This document shows, in pieces, positions 49,001 through 58,403 of a DNA stretch of 59,428 nt. Under the pieces are notes generated by a model. The model ran no database searches. It was not told where the DNA came from and saw only the letters and a list, made by a program, of their open reading frames with translations. Source of the DNA: Nemertoderma westbladi (taxonomy: Eukaryota; Xenacoelomorpha; Nemertodermatida; Nemertodermatidae); assembly GCA_032718475.1 (NCBI GenBank), contig JAUCBJ010008624.1, forward strand, positions 1 to 59,428. The letters are read 5' to 3'. The position numbers were made by a program, and so were the translations under genes. Position 1 is the stretch's first letter. Every line of letters starts with the position of its first letter.

Positions 49001-52000
49001 CCTACCATACATGCTATATCCCCTACCATACATGTTATATCCCCTACCATACCATGCTATATCCCCTACCAAACCTGTTATATCTCGTGCCATACCTGTT
49101 ATATCCCCCACCATACCTGTTATATCCCCTACCATACCTGTTATATCCCGTGCCATACCTGTTATATCCCGTGCCATACCTGTTATATCCCGTGCCATAC
49201 CTGTTATATCCCCTACCATACACTGTTATATCCCCTACCATACCTGTTATATCGCCTACCAAACCAGTTATATCCCGTGCCATACCTGTTATATCCCGTG
49301 CCATACCTGTTATATCCCCTACTAAACCTGTTACCCCCCTGTTATATCCCCTACCATACCTGTTATATCCCCTGCCATATATGTTATATCCCTCCCATAT
49401 CTGTTATATCCCCCTGCCATATATGTTATATCCCCTGCCGATGCCATATACATGTTATATCCCGCTGCCATACATGTTATATTTCCCCTACCATACCTGT
49501 TATATCCCCCTACCATACCTGTTATAACCCCAACATTCTCCCACATCGAAATCTGATGCGAACTCCCTCACTATATTCCTATTGGTGTCGTTTAAGGAAC
49601 ACAAGTTGTGCAGCATCTCTATCCGGTATTCGTATTTGGACGTTTCGGGTAAACCCGTTGTCAGTTCGAGAAACACGCTGAGGTAACTACCTCGAACTAC
49701 TCCGTTACCGTCTGGGTAGACCTGCGGAGAGCGGATAAACAATGGGTTGGGACAATAAAGAGAGAAATAAAAGATATAATCTATAGGATTAAACGCCTTT
49801 AACGCTAACCTTTAACCTCCAACTCAAACCATTAGCATTAAGGGGAGCGCTGTAAACAGGGTCTGCTTTCTGTCGCAGTTGGCTGAATGTCGCCATTGTA
49901 AATGTGCTGCAATCATAGCTGGGGACCAACTCCGATGAGAAGTTAGCTGGTACGGGCGCGCTAACGAAACTGGCCATCGGTTTCCTAGTTGAGGTAAACA
50001 TAATAAATTACATATATTTATAATATGTAAATATGCATTATATTGATATGTAATATTATATACTGATATAATTTAATGTTTTAGAGTAGAGTTGAGTATG
50101 AACGGGTTCCGTGCAGTGTACCGTTGGCTTACCGCTTCAGTACCGGTACCGGTACCGCTAAACTAACCATTGGGTCCAAACTACCTGCCACGGTGTAGTT
50201 TACTGCTCTAAAATAATAAATCTCAACCCACCTGTACACAGAGGTAAACATTCCCAATATATCGTTACTCTTGGCGACCAGTTCCCCTCTGGAACTGTTC
50301 CGCAGCAGATGTTCCACCTCGGACAGTAAGGACTCGAGGAGTTCCGTCTCCTGGGTCAGCTGATGTTTCTGGTTCATTAACGTTAGCACTTTGGTTTTAC
50401 GTTGCGCGTCCAGACGGGAAATCATCACCTTAGTGATTTAAATCAATAATAACTGGTTTCTATATCTACCCATATCTATCAGTCAGTATATACCCATATA
50501 CCATCGAATACGTAAGGGAAAGGCATGGGCAGCCTTGAATAGGCTTTCTAGGATTTGGAAGTCACATAGAATTAATCGGAAACTTAAGGTCCGATTATTT
50601 AGAGCAGCAGTAGTTCCAGTACTCCTCTACGGGAGTCCAAACTGCAAGTAACTGCTGAGGACACCAAATCTCTGGATGGCACATTCACAAGAATGCTACG
50701 CCGGGTTCATTGTGTCAAGTACAATGCACACATCTCCAACCAGACACTATATAACATTGGAGGTGTCTCATTGGTTCCCCCAAGCTTGACACTAGAACAA
50801 AATCGCCTCCGCTTTGCAGGACATTGCTTTCGCCGTGAGGACCAGCCTGAGCAAAACTTTGTACGTTGGCAGCCCCATGGAGTGAATAAGCATGGTGGAC
50901 AGTCCATGACTTTCGTGGGACACTGCACGGGCCTTGAGGATGCGGATAATCTCGCGAAAGTCATGGGGGATAGGGAGTTGTGGCGGTGCAACTTCGTTGA
51001 TAAGCCGGCATAACATCTCAATGTGCAGTTTCAATGGAGCAGGCCGATTATAGTTAGTATCTATCTACCAGTGTAGAACTGCTAACTAATTATAAGTCCT
51101 AGTCAACGATACAAATTTATTTAAATTCTACAGCTACAAGCTAAATTAATAACCAGAAACAGTCTATGTACACAACGGTGTGCTATGGCAACCTCCGGTA
51201 CAGACATGGCGGTCAGTCAATAACTTCAACTCTCCTAGACGCGTTCCTTACCTCCATAGCGGAACGAATCTCCCTCACACGTTCCTCTTTAGCATTGTTG
51301 ACACTCTCCATATTGTGTTCCACCTCCTGAACCAAACTAATGAGTTCCATTAGCCGCCGCCTGAGGGCGGAAACCTCCTCGTTTATAGAGGAGACGTGCA
51401 GTTCGTAAACCTCGCTGAGAGGCTTGAAGTTGTGCCCAGAATGGGTACCGCCCCAGAGGGCGCACTGGTGGCAGATACTCGTCTGACAGGTGGTGCAGTA
51501 AACCTAGATAGAAAGATTCAAGTATATAAACAAATATAACTACTTACATACTTGTGTGTAAAGTAGCACTTTACAGTGTGATGATCCGAGTGGCTTTGTT
51601 ACACAAACGAACTTTAGTGAGTGAGTGAAAATAAAGCCACGAGGATCAGAACACTGTAAAGTACTTGGCAACAAGTATGTATGTAGTTTTATTCCAAAAT
51701 TTTAACATTACGAAATGATTGTACATATATATTATAAGTGATAGAAACTGCACAAATTATATTAGTTGCTGTATAAATAAATGTAAAAATGAGATAAATT
51801 ATGTTATAAATAAGTTAGCTTATATTTATGGTGGCGTTTGGAGCCATGTTATAATAATATAGCTAGGCCCTACTGGTTATTAATAGCTATACCCCGCCTA
51901 CCGGTAGGTAACGCAGTGGGCCTATCTGGTGTCAGGCAAATTTACACCTATTGTTTACGTATAGTAACCCATGACGGCGTGAAGTAATGTCCCCTTAGTG

Positions 52001-53074
52001 GAACACCAAATACAATACTAAATGTACAGGCCAATACAATGCTGTAATGTCCTCTAAGGTTGTAAAGTGCTAAATAACAACTCGCTGTTAATACTAACGG
52101 CGTTGAGTAATGTTACAATTTTGGAATAAAATATATTATCTATACCGGTACTTGGCAGGCTGGCTTCATGTTTTCAATATACTAATTAATTGTAAGTTGC
52201 GAAGTTTATACTGTACTGGAAACAGTACTACTTATAGCCCATAATGTGTACCCTGAACCTGCATTTAGATTTGTTAAAAGTAGAGTGATAAAAAATTATA
52301 ACTAAAAAGTTAAAATTATTTTAACATTGAAATAGTACCGGTACGCATACCGGTATACGGTGGGGCGAACCGGTCAACTGTCGAGGTCGATACGCCCGAA
52401 GTCCATATGCCCCTAAAATGTGGGGCGAATAGGTCGAGGGGTGAATTGACCCGCAATCGGAAGTCAATAATTTTTGGGCCACATTTTTTCTGGCCAGACA
52501 GTGGCAGACACTACAGCACTATGCTGAAACGGTAGGGAAAAGTGTTGCTGAGCTGCTCTATACCAGAATATAGCTGTAGGGTGCTTATATAGGGCCTACT
52601 GATATATGCTATGCATCAATTGTATGGTCTGGTCATTCTGGTCATGGTGTATTGTATAGTAAATTATCAACTCAGAGCGATATTCTTAGGAAATAAACCT
52701 ACGGATAATTTCTCGGGATGTGAGTCGCACCGATCTTTATCGCCGTCTCCGTCGCCTTGGCGACCGGATGGGAGTGACCGCAGTGACGCAGTCGTCGGAC
52801 CCCCGGACACGCTGCCTTCCGAACCCGTCTGCAGACTCTCCAGTTGAGACGTGACCTCCTCGGCCCAGCGGCAGTTAACCAACTCGTTTAGTCTGAGAGG
52901 CGCCCGACAGTGCGGGCATTGTGAGCGCTGTTCCGTCAGCCATCGACGGATACAGACGAAACAACAGAGTTTCGAACAGTGTGGACACAATCGTGCATCC
53001 CGCAACCGTTCCATGCAAATAAAACATCGAAATACTTCGGTGAGGGACTTCACCCCAGCAACGTCGGAATCCAT
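33678..53074 (-). CDS. TRIM37: TRIM37 homologue, E3 ubiquitin-protein ligase (8 coding exons)
   Basis: Minus-strand gene; coding exons 53074-52703, 51503-51252, 50428-50232, 49984-49810, 49721-49519, 37005-36798, 35044-34790 and 34058-33678. All internal junctions have AG/GT and matching phases, giving 2043 nt (680 aa). Domains: RING (about 16-57, [19 protein letters not shown]), B-box (about 115-150), coiled coil (about 155-270), MATH/TRAF (about 274-435), then an acidic tail. RING and MATH are very close to vertebrate TRIM37. That family ubiquitinates targets including centrosomal, peroxisomal and chromatin proteins (family knowledge). The protein is shorter than human TRIM37 (about 960 aa): the long central and C-terminal part is not visible here. 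The MATH domain is split by a 12.5-kb intron consisting mostly of one minisatellite. Confidence 0.92.
34168..34236. repeat. 23-bp tandem repeat, three units
   Basis: agttactttacgttacagtg recurs at about 34168, 34191 and 34214 with tag between. It lies in intron 7 of the TRIM37 homologue and resembles the core of the hairpin element at 51539. Confidence 0.85.
34371..34440 (-). repeat. tRNA-derived SINE head
   Basis: On the minus strand, GCTAGCTGGATGGTTAGAGC resembles a Pol III A box and AGTTCGATCCC a B box, at tRNA-like spacing (about 70 nt). The anticodon arm does not pair, so it is not a functional tRNA. It lies in intron 7. Confidence 0.65.
34790..35044 (-). CDS. TRIM37: TRIM37 exon 7 (acidic region)
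   Basis: 85 codons, phase 0 to phase 0, acceptor after ttattctag, donor CAG|GTATGT. The acidic stretch [20 protein letters not shown] with IETMAG resembles the ENDIDEETMSGENDVEYN part of vertebrate TRIM37. This supports its place in the gene although overall similarity is low. Confidence 0.75.
35175..35195. repeat. AC dinucleotide microsatellite
   Basis: Short run of cacacacacacac in intron 6 of the TRIM37 homologue. Confidence 0.9.
35200..36428. other. Intron 6 DNA; no gene seen
   Basis: AT-rich sequence between exon 7 and the RT-tail fragment, with no frame of coding character on either strand. Confidence 0.4.
36429..36797 (-). mobile_element. C-terminal tail of a retroelement RT polyprotein
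   Basis: Directly after the exon 6 donor, in the same frame, the minus strand reads [16 protein letters not shown], then [20 protein letters not shown] and [12 protein letters not shown]. This layout (FTPxxxSTDG, LSFxLLRAxxLCLRG, W-R-x-G-x-x-DGAG) is the C-terminal tail I know from RT polyproteins widespread in invertebrates; I cannot assign the clade. It would be a 5'-truncated insertion in intron 6. Confidence 0.55.
36798..37005 (-). CDS. TRIM37: TRIM37 exon 6 (end of MATH domain)
   Basis: 208 nt, phase 2 to phase 0, acceptor AG at 37007-37006, donor GTAAGT at 36797. With the two bases from exon 5 it reads [15 protein letters not shown], then [14 protein letters not shown] and a helical end ([14 protein letters not shown]), matching vertebrate TRIM37 closely. 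The reading frame stays open past the donor for another 121 codons into a retroelement fragment. Confidence 0.92.
37160..38570. other. Intron 5 DNA outside the array; no gene seen
   Basis: AT-rich intron sequence with poly-A and poly-T tracts (37317, 37920-37975) next to 'ggtagctaaaaaaa'-type segments. No ORF with coding character. Confidence 0.4.
38572..39030. mobile_element. Short TIR element (MITE-like, GCGGATGC-rich)
   Basis: Left end tagggatgttgcaaatgtc and right end gacattcgccacatccctа-type sequence are inverted matches with few differences. Inside, copies of GCGGATGCGGATG sit near both ends. Flanks gaaactat and ggaactat are similar and could be an imperfect 8-bp target duplication, as in hAT elements. 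It lies about 80 bp from the edge of the minisatellite, in intron 5. Confidence 0.6.
39109..49518 (-). repeat. 10.4-kb minisatellite of a 21-bp splice-donor unit filling TRIM37 intron 5
   Basis: On the plus strand the unit reads ctgttatatcccctaccata plus one base; on the sense (minus) strand each unit contains AACAG|GTATGG followed by a G-rich half. Common variants replace the half-unit (cctgcc, cgtgcc, cgccta) and the donor (GTTTGG, GTCTGG, CATGTATG). By length it holds about 495 units; I did not count each one. The array touches the exon 5 donor at its 49518 end and fades into unique AT-rich DNA near 39109. Because the unit is a multiple of three and rarely creates stops, many long but meaningless ORFs appear on both strands. 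Confidence 0.95.
43660..47950. repeat. 2450-bp higher-order repeat within the minisatellite
   Basis: Variant patterns at 43660-45500 recur at 46110-47950 at an offset of exactly 2450 bases. Reading-frame ends and rare variants such as cctactaaacctgttacctg (43735 and 46185 region, 44713 and 47163 region) repeat with the same spacing. Shorter subunits of about 154, 238 and 259 bp, marked by the same variant, occur inside. Earlier copies (42560, 44898) show a slightly different offset (2338). Confidence 0.85.
49519..49721 (-). CDS. TRIM37: TRIM37 exon 5 (MATH core, borders the minisatellite)
   Basis: 203 nt, phase 0 to phase 2, starting [19 protein letters not shown] and ending [10 protein letters not shown] plus two bases of the arginine codon. 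Its donor, AACAG|GTATGG at 49518, is the first copy of the sequence repeated throughout intron 5. The exon's final codons (GYNR) are the same peptide seen repeatedly when the array is read in that frame. Confidence 0.92.
49810..49984 (-). CDS. TRIM37: TRIM37 exon 4 (start of MATH domain)
   Basis: 175 nt, phase 2 to phase 0. [19 protein letters not shown] opens the MATH domain and it ends GLSWRLK, donor GTTAGC at 49809. The acceptor follows ttacctcaactag. Confidence 0.92.
50232..50428 (-). CDS. TRIM37: TRIM37 exon 3 (coiled coil)
   Basis: 197 nt, phase 0 to phase 2. It begins [18 protein letters not shown] and includes [16 protein letters not shown], nearly identical to vertebrate TRIM37. Acceptor AG at 50430-50429, donor GTGGGT at 50231. 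Confidence 0.92.
50513..51033 (+). mobile_element. 3' fragment of the RTE-like LINE in TRIM37 intron 2
   Basis: The plus strand is homologous to the minus strand of 22740-23230. It includes a frame (50693-51013) with [17 protein letters not shown] and [18 protein letters not shown], the usual C-terminal end of RTE-type RT proteins. The 3' end is ccgattatagttagta. It is 5'-truncated and oriented opposite to the host gene. Confidence 0.85.
51252..51503 (-). CDS. TRIM37: TRIM37 exon 2 (B-box and first coiled coil)
   Basis: 84 codons, phase 0 at both ends, acceptor AG at 51505-51504 and donor GTAAGG at 51251. It begins [19 protein letters not shown], completing the B-box whose first ligands are at the end of exon 1, and ends in the coiled coil ([12 protein letters not shown]). 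Confidence 0.92.
51539..51687. mobile_element. Hairpin MITE in TRIM37 intron 1
   Basis: actacttacatacttg (51539) and acaagtatgtatgtagt (right) are inverted. The similarity continues inward through actttacagtgt, gatcc and gtggcttt, so about 60 bp of each arm pair over a 149-bp element. Confidence 0.8.
51690..52660. other. Intron 1 DNA; no gene seen
   Basis: AT-rich with several TACCGGTA-type palindromes (52335-52380). No coding frame. Confidence 0.4.
52703..53074 (-). CDS. TRIM37: TRIM37 exon 1 (RING)
   Basis: 124 codons from ATG (53074) to ...PEKLS, donor GTAGGT at 52702. It carries the complete RING (CFICMERL...CPHCSKLCC...CPHC). Residues 80-110 are a glycine/aspartate-rich insertion compared with vertebrates. 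An in-frame ATG exists 36 bases upstream, but the homologous start and the acceptor-like sequence just before it (ttgtttacag) favour 53074, with a 5' UTR intron possible. Confidence 0.92.
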
Positions 53075-53334
53075 TTTCTGTAAACAATTACCACTACAGC
53101 AGTACAGCACTACCGGTACATATAAATCATATACTTATTTATTTATTATCTGTTTATTATTACTGTATTACACTTACACTTACACATAGGCCTATAATAA
53201 TTACAGAATTATTCTGATCACCTCACCGTTCAGCCGTTAAGCTTACAATTAATATGTAATAATAATGAAGGCCCAATCTCCAATAACTGATAACAGGGTT
53301 GAGTTCTATGTCTATCATATTCATAACGTGGTGT

Positions 53335-54390
53335 TGTCGCGTTTCGGCAACATGGTAACAAGGTTGCGTTTCGGCAACTGACTGACTGATTGATGCATTT
53401 CGGCAACTCATAGTTTCATTTCGGCAACTCATAGTTGCATTTCCGCAACTGTTAACAGGATGCGCTTAGGCAAACGGAAACTGATAGATGCGTTTCGGCC
53501 ACTGATAGATGTGTTTCGGCAATTCGTAAACAAAGGCCAACTCAACCGCATACTGTATAGAGCCTACAGTATAGATTATTTATTTATTACCTTTGGCTCA
53601 TTACTGCATTACGTTTCCCATTATTCAATTTCATTCTACATTAGTTTACCCACACCTACTCCAACACTAGGCCTACTAACTATTACCGGAGGCATACACA
53701 ACACCAACAATAAATGAATAATAATTATTATTGTTAGTTATTATTACTGTCGTGGAAGTCTATATCCCCTTGTAAGCGTAATATTGTACCGGTACCGGTA
53801 CTGCGGTAAGCATCATGCAATGAGATATTAAAAAAATATATTCTTTATATTCTATTATTAGTATTACCAAATCAACAAATTAGTAACTGAAATTAATTAT
53901 TACTGAAGTTGTAGCTGGAAACCCCGCCCAGCAAGGTGCGCTTCGCTTTGTATTAGAAAAACTCCCCTTGGAAATTGTAAACGGGATTTGTGTCTCAGAC
54001 AGAAAGACTCCAGTTCCAAACGCTTACATCCACAACTTCAGCTGTGGGTATATTTAAAATTACCGGTAACTAACTAAATCAAACAGTTAACAACCCTGCC
54101 TTCAAAAACTATACCGGTACCGGTAACTAACTTAAACTTGTCGTCATTTATAATATACTTACATATGAGTGCAGTCACAAATACATTACAGATACAGATA
54201 CGATAACTAGTTGCCGAAACGCGACTTCAGTTCGCCGAAATGCAACTATGAGTTGCCGAAATGCAACTACGAGTTGCCGAAACACAACTATCAGTCTATA
54301 GCAGTTGGTGACACGTAATTGTTTAGTTGCCGAAACGCGAATTTGAGTTGCGTAAACGTGACAGTTGCCGAAACGCGACGTAACCCATAA
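53335..54390. mobile_element. Foldback-like element 1 (inverted arrays of GCGTTTCGGCAACT)
   Basis: Left arm 53335-53530 contains seven or so imperfect copies of gcgtttcggcaact. Right arm 54205-54390 contains the reverse complement (agttgccgaaacgc) several times. The outer ends are also inverted (cataacg...cgcgtttcggcaac against gttgccgaaacgcgacg...taacg). The 680-bp centre has no ORF. Confidence 0.75.
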
Positions 54391-54469
54391 CGTACAACAA
54401 CGGTAGTGCGGCAATTCAGTAATTACTGAATTTGTCCAACTTTTACCGTACCGGTCTGATGGGTGTGAC

Positions 54470-55825
54470 TAATTACCCAAACGCACCCAATCGGCACCCA
54501 AACGCACCCAAACGGCACCCAAACGCACCCAATCGGCACCCAAACGGCACCCAATGGTACCCAAACGGCACTAAAAATGAACTGCCGGATGAAAATTACC
54601 CTCCTATAGGGTACTCCCTGGCATCCTAAATCAGTGAGTCAATAGGTAAACGGTGAAATTAACCGGTACCTACCAAATATTGAAATACAGTACCGGCAGA
54701 CTGGTATGTAGAATGGCTTTACTGTCTGACTGTACTGTAAACTGTTAGCCACTGAAATGTTAAATGCAATTGCGGTTGTAAATGTTGCGATGCGACTACC
54801 GACAAGCCTATTACCGATTCTTATAATAAAGTAAAGGATCAGGTTACATGGGTGGGCTTTTCTAGCCAAAACAATAAACGTTATATCAAGGTTTTTTTTT
54901 GGAAAAGGCAAAAATAAACAATAAACGTTTGGCGTTTGGGTATGTTAGACTGCCGTTTGGGTGGCGTTTGGGTATGTTAGAATGTCGTTTGGGTGGCGTT
55001 TGGGAATGTTATAATGCCGTTTGGGTGGCGTTTGGGTATGTTAGAATGCCGTTTGGGTGGCGTTTGTGTATGTTAGAATGCCGTTTGAGTGGCGTTTGGG
55101 TATGTTAGAATGCCGTTTGAGTGGCGTTTGGGTAAGGTAGAATGCCGTATGGGTGGCGTTTGGGTATGTTAGAATGCCGTTTGGGTGGCGATTGGGTATG
55201 TTAGAATGCCGTTTGGGTGGAGTTTGGGTATGTTAGAATGCCGTTTGAGTGGCGTTTGGGTAAGGTAGAATGCCGTTTGGGTGGCGTTTGGGTATGTTAG
55301 AATGCCGTTTGGGTGGCGATTGGGTATGTTAGAATGCCGTTTGAGTGGCATTTGGGTATGTTAGAATGCCGTTTGAGTGGCGTTTGGGTAAGGTAGAATG
55401 CCGTTTGGGTGGCGTTTGGGTATGTTAGAATGCCGTTTGGGTGGCGATTGGGTATGTTAGAATGCCGTTTGGGTGGAGTTTGGGTATGTTAGAATGCCGT
55501 TTGGGTGGCGTTTGGGAATATTATAATGCCGTTTGGGTGGCGTTTGGGTATGTTAGAACGCCGTTTGGGTGGCGTTTGTGTATGTTAGAATGCCGTTTGA
55601 GTGGCGTTTGGGTATGTTAGAATGCCGTTTGAGTGCCGTTTGGGTAAGGTAGAATGCCGTTTGGGTGGCGATTGGGTATGTTAGAATGGCGTTTGGGTAT
55701 GTTAGAATGGCGTTTGGGTGGCGTTTGGGTATGTTGGAATGCCGTTTGGGTGGCGTTTGGGTATGTTAGAATGGCGTTTGGGTAAGGTAGAATGCCGTTT
55801 GGTGGCGTTTGGGTAAGATAGACTG
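54470..55825. mobile_element. Foldback-like element 2 with a 28-unit, 32-bp array
   Basis: Left part 54470-54575 repeats acccaaacggc and acccaatcggc. The right part 54920-55825 is an array of about 28 units of 32 bp (tatgttagaatgccgtttgg then gtggcgtttggg), i.e. the reverse complement of the same core. The arms are unequal (about 100 against 900 bp). The ORFs inside are array artefacts. Confidence 0.8.
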
Positions 55826-55829
55826 CATT

Positions 55830-56290
55830 CTTTATTATCTTTATTATGTTTCATTTATTGTATCTTTAATGTATTTTTCTATAATGTTTTTCAAATTAAT
55901 TTTCCCACGTCAAAACTCCAGGAGAAGTGTGATCAATTTCTGGCGAGCGTCATGGATGTTGTCAACATAGTAACCCGGAACTGCGGAATCTGGTAAAAGT
56001 TCGGATATCGTCTCCAAAAGCGTCCACGAATCACCGAGTCAACGATTCCTACGAGCGGAAGTCGGCGTCCTGTTTACTTATGGTTTAGCATATAGAAGAA
56101 GTTCAAACGATGGGTAGAAGCAATCTCAGTCCCAGTAGACTGTTGGTTGGTTCGGAATTCCAGTTGTAGTTGTCGTCTCCTGTGTTTCGGGCGATCTGCG
56201 ATGTGCCGAAGTGATGAATGAACATTTATCACTCAAAAATAAACATTACAATTTTTGAATAAAATTATACGTATAAATACTCAAGTACCA
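55830..56290. other. Short unique stretch; nothing recognised
   Basis: Between foldback element 2 and the TIR element. Moderate GC, no ORF of note. Confidence 0.3.
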
Positions 56291-57739
56291 ACTGTTTTCC
56301 TATAAAGTGGTACTTTATGCAGCGTGATATAAATAGTTATTCTTAATATTGCTTTTCTATTTTTGGTATCGTATTTTTTACTAAAGTATTACATAGTTTC
56401 TGTTCTACAGTACTACTGTAGAAATACTTTTTTGACAAATTATTTGGTTAGTCTATTACTGCAATAGGCTAAAATATTAACTATTTATTGTACGGTAAAT
56501 AAAATATGCTTTATTTACCGTTCGTCCCGAAATCTGTTATTTACCGGCCGAGCGAAGCGAGGAAGGTAAATAAGTCGGATCGAAGGGCGAAAAGGTAAAT
56601 AACGTGTTTTATTTATCGTACAATGTGTAATTTTATTGTTAAAATCATCCTAATTACTGTATTTTAATTATTCAAATTAATTATTAATGCACCTTTCGAA
56701 AAAAAACCGTTGATTCATTATGAACTGCCGAGGGAGTTACCATAGCAACGTAATTGTTTCCAACAAGTTTCTTTCTTTAAGTTAGCACTCTAGCTTTCTA
56801 ATGATACCAATAATCCCGAATTATATTAAGGTGCAGCAGATTTATTTGAAAACAAACCGTGTCAAATTTTGTGGGACAACCTGTATATTTGCATGTAATA
56901 AATTGTGCGTTTATCGTTGTATAGTTATAGTTCCATTGTGCAGTATCTATTGAGAAATTAAAAAAACATTTGATTTGATTCGATTTAAAAGATCTTATTG
57001 TTTAATAAGTATTAAACATTACACCAGTGGCACCGAAATTATTCTTCGTCTTTCTTGTGATTTGTTGATACCAATTGAAAAGTGTCGTTGAAAGGATTCC
57101 AAATTTGTAAATAACTATTAATGTCAATGAGAAATAGCTGAGATATGGGCCTTCAAAAAGTGCAGGTATTTGCATCCGTTGCAGCCTGCAGGGCAGGCCA
57201 TTTATTGTATTTAATAAATACACAATGTTCTGGAACATATTATTTATCTGAAGATTATTAATTACTTGATTTCTATTTTACTAGTAGTAGCTACTCATTA
57301 AATAAAATAAATGCCCCAGAATAGTATTTATTACAGCACAACGTTGGCTGATTCAAGAGCAATAATCCCCATTTACCTAGGTAAATAATGCAAATATTAT
57401 TTACCGCTGGGCCAATCAAATGAGCGGTAATTATTGTAAATTTTAACAATAAAATATATTATATTATAATATTATTTGTAAATCTTCAGATTTACTTACT
57501 GTAAGAAAATCGTGTCTGTCTGTCTGTTTGTTTGTTTGTCACACGAAAGGTTCCGAAAACTATCCGGTCAATTGTGTTGTTTTTAGTACCCTCGTGGTCT
57601 CAATAGGTGTATAAAAGCAATTTTAGTAATAATGTAGGCCTTCAACTACTGTAGGCCCTAGTACTACAATAAATGGTGTAATTAGAATCATGAGAGGGAA
57701 ACGAAGATTGTAGATTTACATCCCGCGTGCTTGCACGCC

Positions 57740-58403
57740 ACTAGTAGCCTAACCTGACTTCCGGATCCATCCTTTGAGCTTATGCTCATCCGGTCAGAGA
57801 CTTGTTGAGGACTTTCAAAGTTAACTTCAAAGTTGGTCTTTTTGGAGTTAATAAAAAGACAAACACTAGAAGCAGCCTGTTCTAATGAGCTGAGGAGCCG
57901 TTGGGCTCCCTCTAGTGATTCTGAGAGTACTCCTAAGTCATCAGCAAAGTCAGGATTAGTTAGGTACTTGGCAGGATTTCCTCGACTTCTGGAGCCAGTA
58001 GGTGGAGTTACCATCTGTTAGTTACCAATTACCAGGTGGGGTGCATGTCGCAGTAAAGTGCACTCAGAGTGGACATGAGAACACTCTACTCCTGACCAGC
58101 CATTTATAGATCACATTTGTACTGTACCATTGGTAGAGGCAGGTCTGCCTGGCCAGGCCATATACCCCTGCAGCCAAGTATATAGGTCCTTAATCCAGGA
58201 CCAAGGGCGTCCTTATCCCAGAACGAAGGGGGTCCTAGTTACAGGACCAAATTTGCCCTAGTAAGATGGTCTATGCAGCCACAGGTGGCACCTCCTTTAT
58301 GCTGCATTGAGGTGGCAAGTTTTCTTGATCAATGACATAGAATTCATAGACAGCATTCTTAAAAATGCATCTGCAATGCAGCATGCCGATCCTATGTAGT
58401 AGT
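57740..58403. mobile_element. Rearranged RTE-like LINE fragment inside the TIR element
   Basis: 57765-58014 matches the RT part (DFADDLGVLSESLEGAQRLL on the minus strand) and 58040-58334 the 5' leader of the LINE at 22721-26440, both in minus orientation. 58350-58403 is the LINE 3' end in plus orientation with a tagtagtagtaa tail. The EN and early RT sections are deleted. Confidence 0.8.

Noticed and set aside
39109-49518. CRISPR-like array or a series of genes in the tandem repeat
   Set aside because: Units are contiguous with no spacers, the setting is a eukaryotic intron, and the ORFs are by-products of a stop-poor 21-bp unit.
39109-49518. G-quadruplex array from the G-runs
   Set aside because: G-runs are about 17 bases apart, too far for a typical quadruplex; I keep only the possible enhancer role as inference.
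52611-53189. Plus-strand ORFs opposite TRIM37 exon 1
   Set aside because: They are antisense shadows of the RING exon.
54899-55351. ORFs with FGYVRLPFGW or HPNGILTYPN type repeats
   Set aside because: They are read-through of the 32-bp foldback array.
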